Origin: CBDDBK01 sp965225715
Lineage (GTDB): Bacteria; Bacteroidota; Bacteroidia; Cytophagales; Flammeovirgaceae
NCBI GenBank assembly: GCA_965225715.1
Contig: CBDDBK010000005.1
Coordinates: 124,001-188,000, forward strand
Reading direction: 5' to 3'
DNA length: 64,000 bases
Under the pieces are notes generated by a model, which saw only the letters and a program-made list of their open reading frames with translations, had not been told where the DNA came from and searched no databases. Shown in pieces: positions 27,143 through 35,597 of this stretch (positions are counted from its first letter, which is position 1; the number at the start of each line of letters is the position of its first letter). A program made the position numbers and the translations under genes.

Positions 27143-28438
27143 TTATACTTTATAATTTTCAATTTCTTTAATCATCTCTTGTAAATCTGCTTTTACCCAT
27201 TCAAACATATTCTCAAAAGTATCATGAATATGTTTTTCAATTGCTCTAAACAAAGGTGTAAGTATTTTATATTCTAATTTATAGCTTCTATAAGGATCGG
27301 AAGTTTGATAACTATTTAATCGGGCTTTATAGTCTTTGGCAATTCCTACCTTATATAAATTTTTGTATTTCGGATTAGATATGATATAAACATATTTTTT
27401 TAAGCTGTTTTCGCCCTTACTATCTGTTCGTTTGGGTGCTGTAGTTGTAAAATAAACCTCTTTATCATAGTTTAAAAGATCTCTTTGCCCATTTTCTTGT
27501 TCGCCTCTTATTTCTTTGTTTAAGCGTTGCCGTACTAAATCAAAAGCTTTATAAGAAACATCAATACCAATCCATTGCCGACCTAATTTTTCAGCAGCAA
27601 TACAGGTTGTGGCACAGCCACAAAAAGGATCTAAAATCATATCGCCTTTATTGCTGCTCGCTTTGATGATTCTTTCGAGTAAAGCGAGAGGTTTTTGAGT
27701 GGGATAGCCTGTGCGCTCTTTTCCTGAAATAATGGGTAATTTCCAAACATCACTAATTTTTTTATTTTCAAAAGTCTTATATATGTAATTTCCTTTTTCA
27801 TCTTTTATTTTTACTTCCTTACCTTTTACTTTTTTTCTTAAAGCAATGGGTTTAGGATTTTCTTTTTTTTCCTCAACTTTATTTATGACATACTCAATAT
27901 TTTTACTGTAATGAAATACTATATCATGTTGCTTATCAAGCACTTTTCCACCTGTTGGCATTTTATTATAATAATTCCAAATAATCTCATTTCTAAAATT
28001 CTTTTCTCCAAAAATAATATCCATCAATAATTTAATATAATGGCTCATCGTTGGGTCACAATGGAAATACAGGCTTCCTGTATCTTTTAAGATGCGCTGC
28101 ATTTCCATTAATCGAATCGCCATATAAGACAAATAACAGTAGTTATAAAGATAGTATTTATTACTATTTATATTTTTGACTCCATTTAAAAAATTATACA
28201 ACTCTATACGATCCTCTTTTATGGTCTGTAACCACTCATCTTTAACATCTTCCTCACGAAAATAATCTTTAAAACTCGCCCCTTCAGCACTACTGCCAAT
28301 TGGTGCCGTGAAAACTTTCTTCTTATTAAATGGTGGATCCAAATAAATAAGGTCTATAGTATCGGAATTAATATTTTGTAAAATATCGAGATTATCTCTG
28401 CAAAATATTGTCCTATTTTTGATCGTTTTTTGAAGCAT
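27143..28438 (-). CDS. Beta-class DNA methyltransferase fused to GIY-YIG domain, copy D
   Basis: 431 residues from the ATG at 28438; first gene of the array in transcription order. The conserved halves are as in the other copies. The third distinct recognition block starts NYYNKMPTGGKVLDKQHDIV and ends WKLPIISGKERT. About 120 bp separate its start from the stop of the TonB receptor gene on the same strand, so the array may have its own promoter; none of TAnnTTTG type is clear. No separate restriction endonuclease or specificity gene lies nearby, making the fused GIY-YIG domain the only nuclease candidate. Confidence 0.88.
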   Translation of the reverse strand: MLQKTIKNRTIFCRDNLDILQNINSDTIDLIYLDPPFNKKKVFTAPIGSSAEGASFKDYFREEDVKDEWLQTIKEDRIELYNFLNGVKNINSNKYYLYNYCYLSYMAIRLMEMQRILKDTGSLYFHCDPTMSHYIKLLMDIIFGEKNFRNEIIWNYYNKMPTGGKVLDKQHDIVFHYSKNIEYVINKVEEKKENPKPIALRKKVKGKEVKIKDEKGNYIYKTFENKKISDVWKLPIISGKERTGYPTQKPLALLERIIKASSNKGDMILDPFCGCATTCIAAEKLGRQWIGIDVSYKAFDLVRQRLNKEIRGEQENGQRDLLNYDKEVYFTTTAPKRTDSKGENSLKKYVYIISNPKYKNLYKVGIAKDYKARLNSYQTSDPYRSYKLEYKILTPLFRAIEKHIHDTFENMFEWVKADLQEMIKEIENYKV

Positions 28439-28559
28439 TAGATTATACTTTATAATTTTCAATAATTCACAACTTTTGGTTGAAATTGTAATTATCTGAT
28501 ATTAGTTTAAAAAATAATCCTAACTACTGACACCACCATCTTAATTTTAGACTAAAAAC

Positions 28560-30448
28560 TTAAAAATTAAATCGTATTCCTCCATGTAAATTAATAGGTA
28601 GAGTGCTATAGCCGGCAAGTTCATTATATTTAGTATTAGTTAAGTTTTTTACATCTAAAAAAGTGGTTAGTTTTTTATTCCATAAGCTATAATGAGAATG
28701 AAAATTGAGTAGAAAATACGAATCTAAAATAACCTCATCAACCATAAAAGTTGTATTATTAAAAAAACGGTCTGTTCTACGGTCAAAGTAGTGAATCTGT
28801 AAACCTACAGCCCATTCAGATGTGATTTGGTAGCCGTAATTAAAAGAAAAATTATGTTTAGGTACACGTAATAAGTCTTTTCCTGTTACAAAATTATAGT
28901 TTCCAGAAATATGCCATTTCTTTAGGTTTATATCTACAGTCACTTCAACACCTTCATTTTTTTGCTGACCTTGATTGGTATAGTTAAAAAGTGAATTAAA
29001 AGTGATTAAATTTTCAATATTTCTTTTAAAATAAACAGCTCTAAGTTGTAATTTATCATTCAATACATTTCCCTGCCAACCAGCTTCAAAACTTTTACTA
29101 GTTTGAGGATTAAGTTCATCATTCCCAAGTCCAAAAGGTCCATAAAGTTGATATAAAGTTGGAGCTTTAAAACCTGTGGTATAAGCGATAAGCAATTTAT
29201 GGTTTTTATAGTTATAAGCAGCTGAAGTATTATAAACAAAGTTCTTACCGTATAAATTATGATTATTATATCTTCCTCCTAATTCTAAATAAAAACCTCC
29301 TAAATTTTGAATCAATACATTCAAATATGGGCTAAATAAATTTGTAGATTCATGAATAGATACAGCATCTCCGAGATCAGAACTAACTGAATATTGGTTA
29401 TTTATACCACCTAATAGCTGAATTTTATCGCTAAAACTGTAATTTCCAAAAATATCAATATTATTAAATTGACCTTTAAAAAGACTTCTAGATATATCTG
29501 TCATATTCTGAAATCTAAAGGTTCTATCCGTGTCTGTGAAAACATAGTTTGCCGATAGATAAAATTTATCGAGCATTAATTCCCCTTTTAGTCCTGTATT
29601 TAAAAGTTTAATTTCATAGTTATCATCTGGATCATCTGAAAAAGCACCAGAATCAAATTCACCCTCAAAAATATTGTACCGTAAAAAAGGGTGAATTCTA
29701 ATTTTTTTATTAGGCTTAAATCCTAAGTTAACCTGATAGGCATTTTGGACATAACCATCATTATCAAAATCTTGGTTATTAGTAGGTTTTTCAGCTTCAC
29801 TAAGCCCATCAGTAGAAAACCTTTGATAAGATAAATTATAATCCAAAATTTTTAAATCGCCTCGTAGACCTATGTTAGAATTAAAGGTATTAAAAGCTCC
29901 GTACCCAATTTTCCCAAAAACATTAAAATTATTTTCTTTATCAGCACCTTTTTTAGTAATAATATTAATAACACCTGCCAAAGCATCGGAGCCATAAAGT
30001 GTAGACTGACTACCTTTTAATATTTCTATACGTTCTATTTGTTCTAAAGGTAAAGCCCGTATATCAAAATTACTTCCTGCATTTGTAGGGTCATTTAAGG
30101 CTAAACCATCTATTAAAATGAGTGTAAATTCTGAACCTGCACCACGTGTAAAAATAGATTTAATAGAGCCTGGATTTGAATTAGCACCATTAACAATTAA
30201 TCCAGCTTGTCCTTGTAAAACCTGCGATAAATCTTGCCAAGTGCTTCGTTTTATATCCTCTTGGGTGATAATTTGTACTGACCTAATGGTGTGACGTGTG
30301 GGTATAGGAATTTTAGAATGGGTAATAGTAACTTCGGAAAGTAAAGTACTATCATTAAGATAGTTGTGGACACTTTCTTGAGCTAAAACAGGAAAAAAAA
30401 AAATAAGGAAACAAAAAGAAAAATCTGAAACTTAGATCTGATAAACAT
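28560..30448 (-). pseudogene. TonB-dependent outer-membrane receptor, out of frame at a homopolymer
   Basis: From 30383 downward an open frame encodes a BtuB-sized receptor: plug domain with SVQIITQEDIKRSTWQDLSQ, LIDGLALNDP, IEILKGSQSTLYGSDALAGV and NIITKKG, then a 22-strand-type barrel ending in the aromatic-terminated GIRFNF. The signal peptide starts at ATG 30448 (MFIRSKFQIFLFVSLFFF...). It is one base out of frame because the T-run on the coding strand is 11 long; 12 would give ...FFFFPVLAQ joined to ESVHNYL and a protein of ~629 residues. No other start with a signal peptide exists. Either phase variation, slippage, early decay or a sequencing error. Substrate unknown; no cobalamin riboswitch seen. 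Confidence 0.85.
30393..30403. repeat. Homopolymer tract A11 (T11 on coding strand)
   Basis: Eleven A on the plus strand inside the hydrophobic core of the TonB receptor signal peptide. Length 11 is out of frame and 12 (or 9) is in frame. Confidence 0.85.
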
Positions 30449-30607
30449 AAATTATATTTTTTTATTATGACAACAATAGTTATTATTTAATATATTGGTA
30501 ATCAAGTATTTATATTTTTATATATTTAATTTATTGGTTTTTAGTATTTTGTATTGTTCCAAATTTTCACAAATTTAGTTAAAAAAGTGTTTAACTTTTC
30601 TATTTTC

Positions 30608-31429
30608 TTAATAGAACCGAAATTTTTCTTTTGTATTTTTATAATTGGTAAGTTCTATAATAATACTACCTACTACTAATTTTGCTTTACAACGTAAAGG
30701 GACTTTATTAGCATCATTAGAAATCCAAATTTTGATGGGATTTTTACCGGAAAAAAGTTTATTTTCAGGCATTTTTGGAGAGACGATAAAGGATTTTATT
30801 TTTCCAAATTTTGTAGAAATAACTTCTTTTCCCATATAGAATAATTCAAGGTGATAAACAGTATCTTCGTAAACCATATTGACAAAAAAACTTTGGTTTT
30901 TTTTCATATTATCAAAATTTATTGTTCTTAAATAATAATAAGAACTAACCATATCTTGTGCATTGGCGGTAATGGGGAAACTTTTCTTTTTTGCACAACC
31001 TTTGCCTTGATTACAATTGGGATAATATTGTCTAAGTCTTGCCTTTTTAGATTTTTGATGATAAATAGTTTCTTCTTGGAGTTTATAATTATTTTCTTTG
31101 ATGTTTCGAATAAATTTGCGAGGAATCATTTGTTTAGTATCGATATAAGTTATCCATTTATCTTCAACATCATAAAAGAAATCTACAGCACCAATCGTCC
31201 AACCTTTTACCATTACTTTAGCACAAGAATAGTTATTTATTTTGTACATTTTAGTATCTAAAAGAACCGTAGCTTTACCAGCATTTACAAAGCCCATGCG
31301 GCAGAGATAAGTATATTTTTCTCCTAACTGAAGATTAGATTTATTGCCTTTGTTAGAAGTTAATGGAGTATCTTTAAATCCAGAGAGCCCTATGAATAAG
31401 CCTAAAAGTAGAAGTGTATACTTGTTCAT
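30608..31429 (-). CDS. DUF3108 domain-containing secreted protein
   Basis: The product has 273 residues with an N-terminal signal peptide (~1-18, LLGLFIGLSGF). The family pattern is seen: LGEKYTYLCRMGFVNAGKAT at ~36-55, a central segment for the Asp/Trp-rich strand (DVEDKWITYID), QDMVSSYYYLRT at ~160-171, and a C-terminal KIWISNDANKVPLRCKAKLV, which is typical of DUF3108 in Bacteroidota. Periplasmic or outer-membrane associated; role unknown. It precedes the TonB receptor on the same strand, with ~160 bp between, and could share transcription. Confidence 0.8.
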   Translation of the reverse strand: MNKYTLLLLGLFIGLSGFKDTPLTSNKGNKSNLQLGEKYTYLCRMGFVNAGKATVLLDTKMYKINNYSCAKVMVKGWTIGAVDFFYDVEDKWITYIDTKQMIPRKFIRNIKENNYKLQEETIYHQKSKKARLRQYYPNCNQGKGCAKKKSFPITANAQDMVSSYYYLRTINFDNMKKNQSFFVNMVYEDTVYHLELFYMGKEVISTKFGKIKSFIVSPKMPENKLFSGKNPIKIWISNDANKVPLRCKAKLVVGSIIIELTNYKNTKEKFRFY

Positions 31430-31823
31430 AATCTTATTAATATAAATAGAAAAAATATGAATTATCTTATATTTTATAGTTTATAAGAGAATAACATAGG
31501 TTAAGAATAAAAGATTTCTGGAGGTTTAAATTATAGAGTTTTCTTATAAAAAGATAGTGAATGAGTTAATTTATCAAATATTTAATTTAAATACCTAAAA
31601 GTATAAATAATTTGAAATAGTATTAGTTAAAAAAGGGCTATAAAGCTGTACATTTGAAGTATAAAAGAATAATTTTTACCAGAGACTAAATATCTCATAA
31701 TGGCAATATTAAGTAAAATTACTGGCACCAGTAGGCCTTTTGAAAAAATATTTATATCAAAATTTTATATTTATTTTGACTATTTTACCAAATTATTGTA
31801 CATTAAATAACTATATAGTACAA
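31430..31823. other. Non-coding stretch
   Basis: AT-rich. A weak trace of the dispersed repeat (TTTCTGGAGGTTTAAATTAT near 31513) and one short hydrophobic 40-codon minus-strand frame are present, but nothing that I can call a gene. Confidence 0.4.
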
Positions 31824-32483
31824 CTATAGTATAGGATCCATTAGATTAATAGTTTGTTCTTGCCATAGATCGTAATAAATAGACCGATTATGAATGAGAT
31901 TGTTATGGGTACCTTCTTCAACTAATTTCCCGTTTTTTAAAACCACAATTTTATCAGCATTTAAAACGGTGCGTATGCGGTGGGCTATAATAATAATGGT
32001 TTTTTGTTGATTTTTAAGGTTTTTAATGATTTTGTGGACATATTTTTCTGAAATACTATCCAAAGCTGAAGTTGCTTCGTCTAAAATTAGAATTTCAGGA
32101 TTTTTATACAAGGCTCTAGCAATAGCAAAGCGTTGTTTTTGCCCACCCGAAAGATTAACGCCATTTTCCCCAATATAAGTGTATAAACGGTTGGGAAGGC
32201 TATCTATAAAATTGGTTAATCCGAGATCTTCACATATTTGGGCAATTTTAACCAAATCAGGCTCATAATCACCAAGAGCAATATTCTCTATAAGACTACC
32301 GGCAAATAAATCAATTTCTTGGGGAACAACACCAATGAATTTTTGCAGGCTTTCGGGAGAAATATCTTGAATATGGTATTTATCAATCAGAATATGACCT
32401 GATTGAATTGGATAAATATTTTGAAGTAAAGCAGCAATAGTGCTTTTTCCACTACCACTTTCTCCAACTATAACTTGAATTTT
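31824..32483 (-). pseudogene. ABC exporter ATPase domain, truncated (PCAT/bacteriocin-exporter type)
   Basis: The frame opens just after a TGA at 32486, with no start codon. It runs through a complete nucleotide-binding domain: VIVGESGSGKST (Walker A), Q-loop GVVPQEIDLFAG, LSGGQKQRFAIARAL (signature), ILILDEATSALD (Walker B), IIAHR (switch His). The expected N-terminal peptidase C39 and six-helix membrane domains are gone, replaced at ~32485 by unrelated AT-rich DNA. Together with the HlyD stub at 33.0-33.5 kb it is the relic of a double-glycine peptide exporter, so it cannot export anything by itself. Confidence 0.85.
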
Positions 32484-32620
32484 TCAATGATGAAATGATA
32501 AGTGATGAATGATAATTTGTGAATAGTAATTAATGCATTATCAAATATATGAATGAATAAACCACTAAAGAACTTTCACTTTTTGACTTTAAAAACTGTA
32601 ATATTGGATATGATACTTAA

Positions 32621-32961
32621 CTAAAAATCAAAAATAGTTTTTAACTCAAATTGAAGCTCTTCAAAAGTGACTGATTGAACGTTGCTATATTCGGTAAAAA
32701 GACCCGTTAAGTTCATCGATATATCTTTTTGGTCTCTTTTTGAATTTCCGGGAGATATAATTTCCACTACCAAATCAGGGGCACCCTTTGCCCCACGTTT
32801 GTCCAATTTACTTTTATCGCAAAACACGCTCTATTTGGAGCGGCCATCTTAAAAATCTTGCCTTTCAGCAACTCCACCCGCTCCTCAAATTTCCAAGATA
32901 AATAATCTGTGTACGTGTATAATTTATCAAGATTCAGCTGATTAAATTGGGTAATTTCCAT
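32621..32961 (-). pseudogene. Uma2-family (PD-(D/E)XK) nuclease remnant
   Basis: From ATG 32961: MEITQFNQLNLDKLYTYTDY, LSWKFEERVELLKGKIFKMA and APNRA, the standard Uma2 N-terminus. A deletion then removes the middle. Another frame continues FCDKSKLDKRGAKGAPDLVV and EIISPGNSKRDQKD, the PDL-V-EI-SPGNSK core, and the end is again eroded. Uma2 proteins are common multicopy accessory genes in Bacteroidota and cyanobacteria. Inactive here: two frames and missing residues. Confidence 0.8.
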
Positions 32962-33031
32962 AATCTTTAAATTGTAATATATAGCAAAACCACCGTGCAC
33001 ATTTATTTTGAAAAAATATAAAAAATGCTCT

Positions 33032-33508
33032 TCAAAGTTGTTCAAATAGGTGAACATATTCTTGTTGGTAGAGTTTGGTTTTTAAAACGAGATCGCCTTT
33101 TAACAAGCTTGCCGAATCCAGTTGCCCCAATTTTTCTAAATCTCCAATAAAACCGGCTAAAACCAACATATTTTCGCTGGCGTAACGCATTTGTTCCGAT
33201 AGACTGGGCATATAAAGCGTGAGTAAGGTTTCACCTTCTCTAACAGATTGATTTTCTTGAATAAAAACTTCTTTAACCTGCGCAGAGACGGGCATATAGA
33301 GTTCGGTTTTATTTTGAGAAGAGGTTACCATACCCAAAGCCCGAACACTAATATCCACATATACAAAGGGCAAAGCGACAAAAGCTCCCACAACTACCAA
33401 AAGCACGGTGATATAAATAATCTGGCTACTTTTACTGTGCCGCGCAAAATGAACTTCGCTGCTATACTCCAGTATTTCGGATGGGAAAATTTGTTTTTGG
33501 GTGGGCAT
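33032..33508 (-). pseudogene. HlyD-family secretion adaptor, 3'-truncated
   Basis: 158 residues remain of a protein normally ~430 long. Present: a short cytoplasmic head (MPTQKQIFPSEILEYSSEVH), one membrane helix (~30-53), and the first half of the biotinyl-lipoyl-like domain (VSAQVKEVFIQENQSVREGE). It ends where the coiled coil starts (YQQEYVHLFEQL-stop). The hairpin and the second half-domain are missing and Uma2 sequence follows. Adaptors of this kind bridge a peptide-exporting ABC transporter to the outer membrane. It starts 12 nt after the ABC ATPase gene. Its first codons recur at 39205 and 42316. Confidence 0.85.
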
Positions 33509-33520
33509 AAGTGTAAATAA

Positions 33521-34213
33521 TTACAATATATTATCTAATATAATTTGTTTTGAATTAAGCGTATTTTTTAGTATATCTGTTTCTATTGTGCCAAATAAAT
33601 CCTTGGTATATTCAGTTTTAATATTGCCATTTTTTAAATGATATATTTTATCACATATATCGGTTAATGAGGATAATATATGAGATGAAAGAATAATTGT
33701 TTTGCCTTGCTCTTTTAGTTTTTGAAATATTTTGCTTAGAGTCATATTAGAAATTAGATCAACACCATTAAACGGTTCATCTAATATAAATAGCTGATTT
33801 TCTTGCAATAATATAGCCATTATAGCCAGCTTCTTTTTCATTCCTGTGGAATAATTTTCAGCATATTCATCCAAAGGTAAATCAAATATATCATTCCATT
33901 CTTTTAATTGTTTAAGATTTTGATTTCGGGCTTTTAAACAAAATTCTATATACTGCTTTCCTGTTATACGGGGATAAAAATAAAGTTCTGCGGGCAAAAA
34001 GCCAGTTATATTTTTTGGATCTTGGGTTTTTTCAAACATTATTTTTCCTTCGTATTTTGTTAAACTTGTTAAACAGTGAAATAAAGTTGTTTTTCCCGCC
34101 CCATTTTCACCAACAATACCATGTATTTTGTTACTTTCAAAATTTGTGTTAATATTAGAAAGTACTTTTTTGGTATAATATGACTTGCTCAAATTATCTA
34201 TTTGAATCAACAT
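33521..34213 (-). CDS. ABC transporter ATP-binding protein
   Basis: The product has 230 residues, a complete single-domain ATPase of the CcmA/BcrA type: GENGAGKTTLFH (Walker A, ~36-47), Q-loop FLPAELYFY, signature NYSTGMKKKLAIMAIL (~131-146), FILDEPFNGVD (Walker B) and SSHIL (switch His). It overlaps the permease gene by 7 bp, so the pair forms one transporter. In bacteriocin loci two-gene ABC systems of this type often confer self-immunity; here that is inference from position only. All catalytic motifs are intact, in contrast to the broken exporter next to it. Confidence 0.88.
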   Translation of the reverse strand: MLIQIDNLSKSYYTKKVLSNINTNFESNKIHGIVGENGAGKTTLFHCLTSLTKYEGKIMFEKTQDPKNITGFLPAELYFYPRITGKQYIEFCLKARNQNLKQLKEWNDIFDLPLDEYAENYSTGMKKKLAIMAILLQENQLFILDEPFNGVDLISNMTLSKIFQKLKEQGKTIILSSHILSSLTDICDKIYHLKNGNIKTEYTKDLFGTIETDILKNTLNSKQIILDNIL

Positions 34214-35163
34214 AATATCAATTTTAAATTATTTCTGGCTTTTATGAATAAATAGCAAAATAAAAAGATTTGAACAATAACAAATATCGGATTTGTATAA
34301 GTTGCTAAACCTAAAGCAATGATAATTATTTGAAAAATTTTAACTCCTAAAGCAACTTGATAATAGGCATACTTTATCAAACAAATGTTTGAAATAGTTG
34401 TAAAATAAGCTAAGATTATTAAGGCGTACAAAGGTAAGTTTCCAACTATTGATAAGAATAAAATTGAGGCGATAAACCAAAATCCAAATCCAACCTTAAA
34501 AATATGTTTTATTTTTTTAAACAAAAAGTTCTTAGCGGATAACGGATAGACCCATATCCAATATTTATTTTCCAACAAATCGTAAAAAGTTGCTGTGGTT
34601 ATTAGAAAGATTGTGAAAGCAAATAAAATTGCAATTTTATTTGCTAAAATAATTAGAACAACAATAAAAACAATATTCAAAAATATCCATAACCAAACCC
34701 TTTGTAAACCAGATAACCATTCAAAAGCATCTTTAGGGTAAATTAGAGAACTCATATTTAACCGTATAGTTTTTAATTTATAACGAGGTAAGAAAGTATT
34801 AAGAGCTATAAGCATATAAAAAATAGGTATAACTCTGTATTTTTCTGTAACAATTAGAAAGCAAAAAAATGGAATTGATAAAAGGGTATACTCAAATAGT
34901 AAGAGTATTTTATAGCGATTTGTAAGGGTTTTAAGAAAAACAATATCCTTTCTGTTCTGGTCAATAGCATAGAAAATTAGAAAAATAAATAATGCAAGAG
35001 CTATATGCGAATTAGGTAAAAGGCTTATATTAGATACAGCTAAATAAAAAAAAAGAAAACTGATTGCGAAAGCAATTAGCGAAATAAAATATCCTACTTC
35101 TTTGATAAAAGTAAAAAATATTTTTATTTTCAGATTCAGATAGTATGGATAAAAAGAAATCAT
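34207..35163 (-). CDS. ABC transporter permease-like membrane protein
   Basis: The product has 318 residues with about ten hydrophobic segments and a short basic N-terminus; no signal peptide. Membrane topology and the 7-bp overlap with the ATPase gene make it the permease partner. Sequence motifs of a named permease family are not evident. A dispersed repeat separates it from the peptide gene P1 upstream, so it may be transcribed with P1 or from its own promoter. Confidence 0.75.
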   Translation of the reverse strand: MISFYPYYLNLKIKIFFTFIKEVGYFISLIAFAISFLFFYLAVSNISLLPNSHIALALFIFLIFYAIDQNRKDIVFLKTLTNRYKILLLFEYTLLSIPFFCFLIVTEKYRVIPIFYMLIALNTFLPRYKLKTIRLNMSSLIYPKDAFEWLSGLQRVWLWIFLNIVFIVVLIILANKIAILFAFTIFLITTATFYDLLENKYWIWVYPLSAKNFLFKKIKHIFKVGFGFWFIASILFLSIVGNLPLYALIILAYFTTISNICLIKYAYYQVALGVKIFQIIIIALGLATYTNPIFVIVQIFLFCYLFIKARNNLKLILC

Positions 35164-35183
35164 TTAGATTTTATTATTTAGTC

Positions 35184-35277
35184 GCGCCACTTGAAAAAGG
35201 ATTTTTAGGAGGTTTTAATTTGTTGATTTTGAAAATGACCGTTTCTAAGATAAAAATAGCTTGCTATACTTAAATTT
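35184..35277 (+). repeat. Dispersed intergenic repeat, copy i (full length)
   Basis: GCCACTTGAAAAAGGATTTT, TAGGAGGTTTTAATTTGTTG, ATTTTGAAAATGACCGTTTC and ATAAAAATAGCTTGCTATAC. It is a reference-quality copy, placed between the permease gene and peptide gene P1. Confidence 0.75.
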
Positions 35278-35352
35278 TTTCCAGTAAAGAACAAAAAACT
35301 TCCTCACTAAACACTGATATAATATTATATGAGGAAGCATCTTAATTATATA

Positions 35353-35499
35353 TTAATAAAGTTCAAAAGGAAAGGCTACGGTTAGTCCCCATACAATTGC
35401 AAAAGCAAGTAAAGTACCAACCAGCCCACCTTCCACATTTTTAAGTTCCTCCGAACTCAATTCTTGAACGCCATAGCGTTCTAATTTTAATTTAGTCAT
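35353..35499 (-). CDS. Double-glycine leader peptide P1
   Basis: 48 residues. Leader MTKLKLERYGVQELSSEELK then NVEGG at 21-25, matching the LSxxELxxIxGG consensus of peptides cut and exported by peptidase-containing ABC transporters. The predicted core of 23 residues (LVGTLLAFAIVWGLTVAFPF then ELY) is strongly hydrophobic, like a short membrane-active peptide, with no cysteine. A conserved promoter lies ~65 bp upstream. It follows CarboxypepD-like gene 1 on the same strand. Bacteriocin or signalling peptide; immunity gene not identified. Confidence 0.8.
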   Translation of the reverse strand: MTKLKLERYGVQELSSEELKNVEGGLVGTLLAFAIVWGLTVAFPFELY

Positions 35500-35565
35500 A
35501 ATTTCAAAATTAATTTAATTAAAAATAAAAATTTACTATATTGCCAAGCCTTAGACTTGACTTTA

Positions 35566-35596
35566 CAAAAATAAAGTTGATTCAAAATTAGTCCAA
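35566..35596 (-). promoter_or_regulatory. Predicted promoter for P1
   Basis: Minus strand: TTG (35594-35596), 20-nt spacer, TATTTTTG (35566-35573), matching the Bacteroidota -33 TTG / -7 TAnnTTTG pattern. The same sequence stands before P2, P3 and P5. It lies directly behind the stop of CarboxypepD-like gene 1. Confidence 0.6.
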
Positions 35597-35597
35597 A

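Larger units (their letters stand above)
23122..28438 (-). repeat. Tandem array of ~1.3-kb methyltransferase units
   Basis: Four complete units and one truncated head, all on the minus strand, with a period of 1300-1308 bp. Each unit starts ATG-CTT-CAA 4 nt after the previous TAA. Units are nearly identical over the first ~154 codons and the last ~190 codons and differ only in a central block of ~80-100 codons. Confidence 0.95.

Noticed and set aside
23122..28438. Assembly duplication artefact explaining the methyltransferase repeats
   Set aside because: Copies carry three different central blocks and scattered single-base differences, which a simple duplication error would not produce; only long reads can exclude a miscounted B/C copy.
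30449..30607. Cobalamin riboswitch before the BtuB-sized TonB receptor
   Set aside because: The 159 bp upstream are plain AT-rich DNA without a conserved B12-box-like or multi-stem structure.
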